Shown one piece after another: positions 6,649-11,075 of a DNA stretch of 11,075 nucleotides (positions within the stretch are counted from its first letter, which is position 1; each line of letters starts with the position of its first letter). The stretch is from a bacterium. GTDB taxonomy: Bacteria; Ratteibacteria; UBA8468. The notes beneath the pieces were generated by a model that had not been told where the DNA came from, did not search any database, and worked only from the letters and a program-made list of their open reading frames with translations. The stretch lies in assembly GCA_030630065.1 (NCBI GenBank), contig DAOVNU010000008.1, positions 1 through 11,075 of the forward strand, given 5' to 3'. The position numbers were made by a program, and so were the translations under genes.

Positions 6649-9600
6649 ATTACTCCGTCCTTCTAAAAGAAATTAAAGCGAAGAAATGCCCTCTTTCTCT
6701 GGAGGGGCTCTGGGGCTCCTCTAAATCCCTCCTCATCGCTTCTCTTTTTCAGGATTTAAAAACTTCTTCCCTGATTATTACCGAGAACGTTGAGGAGGCG
6801 GAGAAATTCTATCTTGACCTTCTTGCTTTTCTGAATAAAGAGAGGGTCAGGTTTTTTCCCTTCAGTGAGGTTTTACCTTGCGAAAAATTGAAGCCACCGG
6901 TCTCCATTCTGGAAGAAAGGTTAAAGGTCCTTAAGGGACTCATCCCCCCTCAACCGCATAATTCACAGATTATTGTCGCTCCCATCCAGGCAATTCTACC
7001 CAGAATTGTTTCTCCTTTAAACCTCAAAAAAAGTAAAATTTCCCTGAGAACAGATAATTCTTTCAACCGCGAAAAACTAATCAAAAAATTCCTTAGTTTC
7101 GGATATGAACTAACTGACATTGTCGAGAAAAAGAACAGTTTTGCTTTCAGGGGAGGCATTGTTGACATTTTCCCCTCAATTTTCCCTTCACCGCTGAGAA
7201 TAGAACTTTCCGGGGAAAAAATTATTTCTCTCCGCCTTTTTGACCTGAATAATCAACGTTCAATCAGAAAACAAAATTCCTGTGAAATCCTGCCCAAAGA
7301 TGAATTACACCCCCCTCCTCAATCCTCCCCCTCAAGGAAGGGCTCCCATCCTGTGGATGGGAAAGAGGAAGTAGGTGGGAGTAACTTTGTCTCATTTTTG
7401 GACTATCTCCCGAAGAAAAGCGTAATCTTCCTTAATGAGCCGGAAAAAGCAAAAGAAGAAGCAAAAAAATATCTGGAGAGGGTGCATTTAAAAAAGAGAA
7501 ATTCCTACCTTTCCTGGGAAGAATTAACTCCTTCATCCTGGCAAAAATCGTTTCTTTACCTCAGAATTTTTCCTACGGAAACTACAGAAAAAAAAATTTT
7601 CTTCCTGACAAAATCGGTAGAGAAAATTAGGGCTCCTGAAATTTTCTCTAAATCTCCAAAGAAGGACGACCCCCTGGCAGGGAGGGTTAAAATCTTCTTC
7701 GCTAATAAAGGACAAAAGGAAAGATTTGACCAATTACTCAGAGAAAATAAGGTTCCCGAAAAAAGATTTCAACTGCTTATTGGCAACCTTTCCGCAGGTT
7801 TTACCTTTCCCGATATTTCTTTAACCGTGCTTACCGAGCACGAAATCTTTTCCCGCTACCAGAGCCGACGCCTTCGTCCTATTTTTAAAGAAGCAACCTC
7901 TATTGCCGACTTTGAAGACCTGAAGAAAGGAGATTATATCGTCCATATCAATGAGGGGATTGGCCGATTTTTAGGACTAAAGAGGATGAAGACCGATGAA
8001 AAAGAACAGGAGTTCATCGCAATAGAATATGCTCAAGGAGTTCGGCTTTATCTTCCTCTTTTCCATGTTGCCCTTATCCGAAAGTACGTTGGCTCCATAA
8101 AACCTCCAAAACTTTCAACCCTGGGAACAAAAACCTGGCTAAAAACAAAAGAGAAAATAGCGAGTAAACTCAGGGATCTGGCATCTGACCTTCTGGAACT
8201 TTTCACTTACCGCAAGACAAAAAAGGGGTTCTCTTTTTCTGAAGATAATGATTGGCAGAGGGAATTTGAAAATAGTTTCATCTATAAGGAAACCGCCGAC
8301 CAGAAAATAGCAATCAAAGAGACAAAGGATGATATGGAAAAACCCCAGCCAATGGATAGATTACTCTGTGGAGATGTTGGCTACGGGAAAACTGAAGTAG
8401 CAATGCGCGCCTCTTTCAAGAGCGTGATGGACAGTAAGCAGGTAGCAATTTTGGTTCCCACAACAATCCTAACTACACAGCATTTATCTACATTCAAAGA
8501 GAGGTTTGCGGCTTATCCGGTCAACATTGAGGCGCTCTCACGTTTCAAAACAAAAGCAGAACAAAAAAGAATTATTGAAGATTTAAAAAGGGGAAAAATT
8601 GACATCATCATTGGAACACATCGACTTTTAGGGGAAGACATTACTTTCCATAATTTAGGGTTATTAATTATTGACGAGGAACAGCGCTTTGGGGTTGTTC
8701 ACAAGGAAAAATTGAGGGCTCTCTCTAAAAATATTGACGTCCTCACCCTTTCTGCTACTCCTATTCCCCGCACACTGCATCTTTCTCTCTCGGGAATCAG
8801 GGACCTCTCCCAGATTAATACCCCGCCAAAAGAACGACTTTCTGTTATCACCTACGTTTCCGAGTATAACGAGTCCCTTATTAAAAATGCCGTTCTTCGC
8901 GAAATCGGAAGGAATGGTCAGGTTTACTACCTCTACAACCGTGTCTGTGACATCGAGAAAAAGGCGGACTGTTTGCAAGGATTACTCCCCAAGGTTAAAA
9001 TCGGTATTGCCCATGGTCAAATGGCAGAGAAAAACCTGGAAAATGTGATGCTGAGATTTATCAAAGGAGAGATTGACCTTCTTTTAGCAACAAGCATTAT
9101 TGAATCAGGCCTTGATATTCCCAATGCCAATACCATCATTATTGAGGGAGCGGAAAATTTTGGTTTGGCTGATTTATACCAGTTGCGCGGTCGGGTTGGT
9201 CGTTACAAAGAGAGGGCTTACGCCTACCTTTTTATTTCCAGAGAGACCGTTCTCGGCTCTGAAGCGAAAAAGCGACTGAAGGCAATTGAGGAATTCTCCA
9301 CTCTGGGCAGCGGCTTCAGATTGGCAATGCGGGATTTGGAAATCAGAGGAGCGGGTAATATTCTGGGAAAGGAACAACATGGTTTTATCGCTGCAGTGGG
9401 CTTTCGTCTCTATTGCGATTTACTCCAGCAGGTAACCGGAAAGTTACTGGGAAAACCACAAATGTCTCCCTCTAAATTAGTCCCTTCCCGCGAAGGATAC
9501 ATTCCCGAATCCTATATCCCGAGTGAGTCACTGCGCCTCCGTCTTTATCGGCAACTTTTCTCATTGGAAAAGAGAAAAATCCCTGAATTTATCCGGGAAC

Positions 9601-9650
9601 TTAGAGACCGCTTCGGTCCCATTCCAGAAGTTCTCCAAAAGTTGCTGTGA
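6636..9650 (+). CDS. mfd: Transcription-repair coupling factor Mfd, non-canonical start and shortened C-terminus
   Basis: DNA translocase that removes stalled RNA polymerase and recruits UvrA. About 1004 residues from the ATT at 6636 (numbering used here), against 1148 in E. coli. Order: UvrB-like N-terminus with degenerate Walker A GLWGSSKS (24-31); UvrA-binding region with RGGIVDIFP (172-180); an 80-bp palindromic insert translated as residues 224-250; RNA-polymerase-interacting domain (about 424-489); RecG-like motor with GDVGYGKTE (579-587), DEEQ (680-683), SATPIPRT (706-713), QLRGRVGR (849-856); TRG motif region (about 889-916); and a D7 domain that stops at FGPIPEVLQKLL. No ATG, GTG or TTG occurs in frame between the TGA at 6621 and a TTG at 6888, yet homology continues upstream of 6888. 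Candidate starts are ATT at 6633 or 6636, or ATA at 6645 overlapping the nfeD stop. Identity is sure; the exact start is not. Confidence 0.9.
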   Translation: MSKINYSVLLKEIKAKKCPLSLEGLWGSSKSLLIASLFQDLKTSSLIITENVEEAEKFYLDLLAFLNKERVRFFPFSEVLPCEKLKPPVSILEERLKVLKGLIPPQPHNSQIIVAPIQAILPRIVSPLNLKKSKISLRTDNSFNREKLIKKFLSFGYELTDIVEKKNSFAFRGGIVDIFPSIFPSPLRIELSGEKIISLRLFDLNNQRSIRKQNSCEILPKDELHPPPQSSPSRKGSHPVDGKEEVGGSNFVSFLDYLPKKSVIFLNEPEKAKEEAKKYLERVHLKKRNSYLSWEELTPSSWQKSFLYLRIFPTETTEKKIFFLTKSVEKIRAPEIFSKSPKKDDPLAGRVKIFFANKGQKERFDQLLRENKVPEKRFQLLIGNLSAGFTFPDISLTVLTEHEIFSRYQSRRLRPIFKEATSIADFEDLKKGDYIVHINEGIGRFLGLKRMKTDEKEQEFIAIEYAQGVRLYLPLFHVALIRKYVGSIKPPKLSTLGTKTWLKTKEKIASKLRDLASDLLELFTYRKTKKGFSFSEDNDWQREFENSFIYKETADQKIAIKETKDDMEKPQPMDRLLCGDVGYGKTEVAMRASFKSVMDSKQVAILVPTTILTTQHLSTFKERFAAYPVNIEALSRFKTKAEQKRIIEDLKRGKIDIIIGTHRLLGEDITFHNLGLLIIDEEQRFGVVHKEKLRALSKNIDVLTLSATPIPRTLHLSLSGIRDLSQINTPPKERLSVITYVSEYNESLIKNAVLREIGRNGQVYYLYNRVCDIEKKADCLQGLLPKVKIGIAHGQMAEKNLENVMLRFIKGEIDLLLATSIIESGLDIPNANTIIIEGAENFGLADLYQLRGRVGRYKERAYAYLFISRETVLGSEAKKRLKAIEEFSTLGSGFRLAMRDLEIRGAGNILGKEQHGFIAAVGFRLYCDLLQQVTGKLLGKPQMSPSKLVPSREGYIPESYIPSESLRLRLYRQLFSLEKRKIPEFIRELRDRFGPIPEVLQKLL
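7305..7384. repeat. Palindromic repeat-like element translated in frame within mfd
   Basis: An 80-bp imperfect palindrome bounded by TTAC (7305-7308) and GTAA (7381-7384). The outer arms pair at 12 of 15 positions (7305-7319 with 7370-7384). The centre is a perfect hairpin, CCCATCC (7345-7351), loop TGT, GGATGGG (7355-7361). The left half is C-rich and the right half G/A-rich, unlike the surrounding gene. It has no stop in this frame and encodes a Pro/Ser/Gly-rich stretch between the motif ILPKDE and the next conserved block FLDYLP. It looks like a short non-autonomous repeat of the MITE or palindromic-element kind; no second copy is present in the window, so its repeat status is inferred from form only. 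Confidence 0.6.
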
Positions 9651-9659
9651 GAATATTTT

Positions 9660-9677
9660 GCAGGTTCTGCATCCTGC
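9660..9677. other. Small hairpin resembling the T-arm of the neighbouring tRNA
   Basis: The 43 nt between the convergent ends of mfd and the tRNA contain GCAGG (9660-9664) and CCTGC (9673-9677) around an 8-nt loop. There is no downstream T-run on either strand, so it does not look like an intrinsic terminator. Read on the plus strand, bases 9660-9678 nearly match the T-arm of the tRNA read on the minus strand, differing only in the loop. Confidence 0.4.
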
Positions 9678-9693
9678 CTGTACCCAATAAACC

Positions 9694-9770
9694 TGGCGCG
9701 CCCGGCAGGATTTGAACCTGCAACCTTTGGATTCGAAGTCCACTGCTCTATCCAGCTGAGCTACGGGCGC
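9694..9770 (-). tRNA. tRNA-Arg, anticodon UCG
   Basis: A complete 77-nt cloverleaf on the minus strand. The acceptor GCGCCCG (9770-9764) pairs fully with CGGGCGC (9704-9698), then discriminator G and a genome-encoded CCA (9696-9694). The D-arm GCTC/GAGC encloses AGCTGGATA. The anticodon loop CTTCGAA (9738-9732) places TCG at 9736-9734, giving Arg for CGA and probably other CGN codons. The variable loop is 5 nt. The T-arm GCAGG-TTCAAAT-CCTGC is canonical. One oddity is a G27-A43 mismatch at the base of the anticodon stem, since GTGGA faces TCCAA. It lies 41 nt downstream of the transporter gene on the same strand and is convergent with mfd. Confidence 0.97.
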
Positions 9771-9778
9771 TATCCATA

Positions 9779-9787
9779 ATTATACCA
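9779..9787 (-). promoter_or_regulatory. Extended -10 promoter for tRNA-Arg
   Basis: On the minus strand TGGTATAAT (9787-9779) is a perfect -10 hexamer with a TGn extension, 8 nt before the mature tRNA 5' end. No good -35 exists at 16-18 bp. A TTGACT (9797-9792) is only 7 bp from the -10, too close to act as its -35. This would let the tRNA be transcribed separately from the transporter gene. Confidence 0.5.
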
Positions 9788-9811
9788 TTGAAGTCAATCT
9801 ATTGATGAGCA

Positions 9812-11075
9812 TTACCGTTTTCGCTCTCCCAAAAGAAGAATGTCACGCAAATCCTCCTTGCTCTTAGCCGCCATCCACCTCTTTTCAAAATGATGCCCCT
9901 GGATAATCTGAGCAACTGCCGCCAAGGCACGCAGGTAGAAATTACGCTCGTCAAGGGAGCTCACAATAACGAATAAAGCGTGGATAGGTTGAACCATATC
10001 AGGAAAAATTATACCTTTCTTCGCACGAATCAGAAGAAGGTCAAATTTGCCTTTTTCTTCGATAATAATATGCGGTATTGCGTAACCGTGAGCAATCACC
10101 GTGCTGGATTGCTTTTCTCTCTCCACAAAAAGGTTAAACAACTTTTTCTTATCTATTCCCAGTCGCCGGGAAAAAATGGATGAAACTATTCTAAAAATGT
10201 CCTCCACCATATGCTTCTGTCCATCAGTTGAGTCATAATCCAAAATTTCGCAACTCTCTATAAGACGGTGAAATCTGTCTTCAATAATATTATCCCGCTC
10301 AATTAAGATTTTCTTTAATTCGGTAGGCAGGGTAGCGCCGGATGAATCCCTAACAGTAATGCGCTCAATAATATGCATCAGTGCAGAACGTCGCTCCATC
10401 CTAATCCCAACATAAACCAAATACCACACCAGAGCAAGAGCAATAAAACCTCCGCTAATCAATAAAGGAATTCTTCCCATTTTAAAAATAAGGAACCCAT
10501 AGCCGAGAATTCCAAAGATTTGAAACCAGGGATATAGAGGAGCGCGAAATTTCGGCCGATAATTCTGTATTTTACTCTCGCGCATTACAATCAGGGAAAG
10601 ATTCATTAATATTAGCAGAAAGATGTACATTGTCGAAGCGGCTTTGACTAAATTTTCCAGATTCAAGAAAAGAATTGCGCTGAGCATAAAGATACTTGTA
10701 AAAACTATGGAAAAAATAGGAGTTCTCCGCTTGGAATCCACCTTTTGAAAAAAAGAGGGCAAAAGTTTATCGCGACTCATCGCCATTGGATAACGTGAAG
10801 CCGATAACATCCCGGCATTAGCGGTGGAAACAAAAGCCAGAATTGCGGCAACAGCCATTATTGTCACTCCAAAGATGCCGGCAATATTACCGGCCCCCAG
10901 AGAGATTGGCGTAAGCGAAGTTTTTAATTCGCCGGGCGGAACTAAACCGACCGTAATAAAAATGGTCAGGACATAAAGAGGTAAACAGAGAAGAAAGGAA
11001 AGAAACATTCCCAGAGGTATATTTTTCCCCGGATTTTTCACCTCTTCAGCAATACTGACAACCTTCGTCAATCCC
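9812..11075 (-). CDS. APC-family amino acid permease fused to a PTS EIIA-like domain (5' end outside window)
   Basis: The C-terminal 420 residues of a larger membrane protein; the frame is open to the window edge, so the TTG at 11071 is internal. Residue 1 here is the Gly codon at 11074-11072. It opens with the APC hallmark IAEEVKNPGKNIP (about 8-20) that normally precedes TM6 or TM7, then about six hydrophobic segments (22-44, 66-89, 118-138, 146-164, 185-198, 204-225). The cytosolic tail holds a basic linker, a charged stretch (about 250-300), and an EIIA type 2 (fructose/mannitol/nitrogen PTS) domain from about 290 to the end. In AHGYAIPHI (328-336), His335 matches the phosphorylated histidine of EIIA-Fru/PtsN. 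The likely role is amino acid or polyamine uptake gated by PTS phosphorylation state; the substrate is unknown. No EI, HPr, EIIB or EIIC gene is nearby. Confidence 0.88.
   Translation of the reverse strand, partial: GLTKVVSIAEEVKNPGKNIPLGMFLSFLLCLPLYVLTIFITVGLVPPGELKTSLTPISLGAGNIAGIFGVTIMAVAAILAFVSTANAGMLSASRYPMAMSRDKLLPSFFQKVDSKRRTPIFSIVFTSIFMLSAILFLNLENLVKAASTMYIFLLILMNLSLIVMRESKIQNYRPKFRAPLYPWFQIFGILGYGFLIFKMGRIPLLISGGFIALALVWYLVYVGIRMERRSALMHIIERITVRDSSGATLPTELKKILIERDNIIEDRFHRLIESCEILDYDSTDGQKHMVEDIFRIVSSIFSRRLGIDKKKLFNLFVEREKQSSTVIAHGYAIPHIIIEEKGKFDLLLIRAKKGIIFPDMVQPIHALFVIVSSLDERNFYLRALAAVAQIIQGHHFEKRWMAAKSKEDLRDILLLGERKR

Noticed and set aside
6701..6732. GGAGGG and CCCTCC inverted repeat near the mfd start, as a possible second palindromic element
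   Set aside because: It encodes the conserved degenerate Walker A of Mfd (LEGLWGSSKS), so it is native sequence, and the arms are short and 20 nt apart.
6888..6890. TTG at 6888 as the start of mfd, giving 920 residues and an apparent 240-nt gap after nfeD
   Set aside because: The 84 codons upstream of it encode recognisable Mfd N-terminal sequence in the same open frame, so this TTG is an internal Leu codon and the gap is coding.
9651..9693. Intrinsic terminator between mfd and tRNA-Arg
   Set aside because: The hairpin at 9660-9677 has only a 5-bp stem and lacks a following T-run on either strand.
9792..9797. TTGACT as the -35 box of the tRNA promoter
   Set aside because: It is only 7 bp from the TATAAT, far from the 16-18 bp needed; the extended -10 alone was kept.
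11069..11071. TTG at 11071 as the start of the transporter
   Set aside because: It falls inside the conserved GLTKVVSIAEEVKNPG region of APC permeases; the preceding membrane segments must lie beyond the window.
1..11075. CRISPR array, transposase, phage, toxin-antitoxin or anti-phage defence system
   Set aside because: No direct-repeat array and no matching protein families are visible; the coding sequence is almost fully explained by housekeeping and pilus genes.

Overview
The window is bacterial, moderately AT-rich, and densely packed. It holds a seven-gene rightward block that reads as one transcription unit (2-9650), then a leftward tRNA-Arg (9694-9770) and a leftward transporter gene cut by the right edge (9812-11075). 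All genes look vertically inherited housekeeping or cell-surface genes. I see no CRISPR array, phage gene, transposase, or recognisable defence or toxin-antitoxin system. The mix (two PilB/GspE-type ATPases around a PilT, an APC transporter fused to a PTS EIIA domain, and a divergent Mfd) resembles uncultured candidate-phylum genomes such as WOR-3 or Omnitrophota-like lineages. That placement is an inference and is weak.

Layout: the 3' end of a first PilB/GspE-type ATPase (2-493), PilT retraction ATPase (495-1568), a complete PilB/GspE-type ATPase (1565-3304), the PilC/GspF inner-membrane platform protein (3317-4579), glucosamine-6-phosphate deaminase NagB (4595-5377), a full-length NfeD-type membrane serine protease (5377-6648) and the transcription-repair coupling factor Mfd (about 6636-9650). 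Gaps are 15 nt or less, and three junctions overlap, so translational coupling is likely. The first four genes form the cytoplasmic motor and platform of a type IV pilus or related machine. NagB, NfeD and Mfd have no known link to pili and probably just share the transcript.

The most interesting locus is mfd, for three separate reasons. (1) Its conserved N-terminus runs back to the end of nfeD, yet that stretch has no ATG, GTG or TTG codon in frame, so a rare start codon (AUU or AUA) or a base error must be invoked. (2) An 80-bp palindromic, C-rich/G-rich repeat-like element lies inside the gene and is translated in frame, in the way Rickettsia palindromic elements are. (3) The protein ends halfway through the C-terminal D7 domain, about 45 nt from the convergent tRNA-Arg, and the intervening DNA carries an inverted near-copy of that tRNA's T-arm.

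The right end holds a tRNA-Arg(UCG) with an encoded CCA and an extended -10 promoter, and the C-terminal two thirds or so of an APC-family permease fused to a PTS EIIA-like domain.
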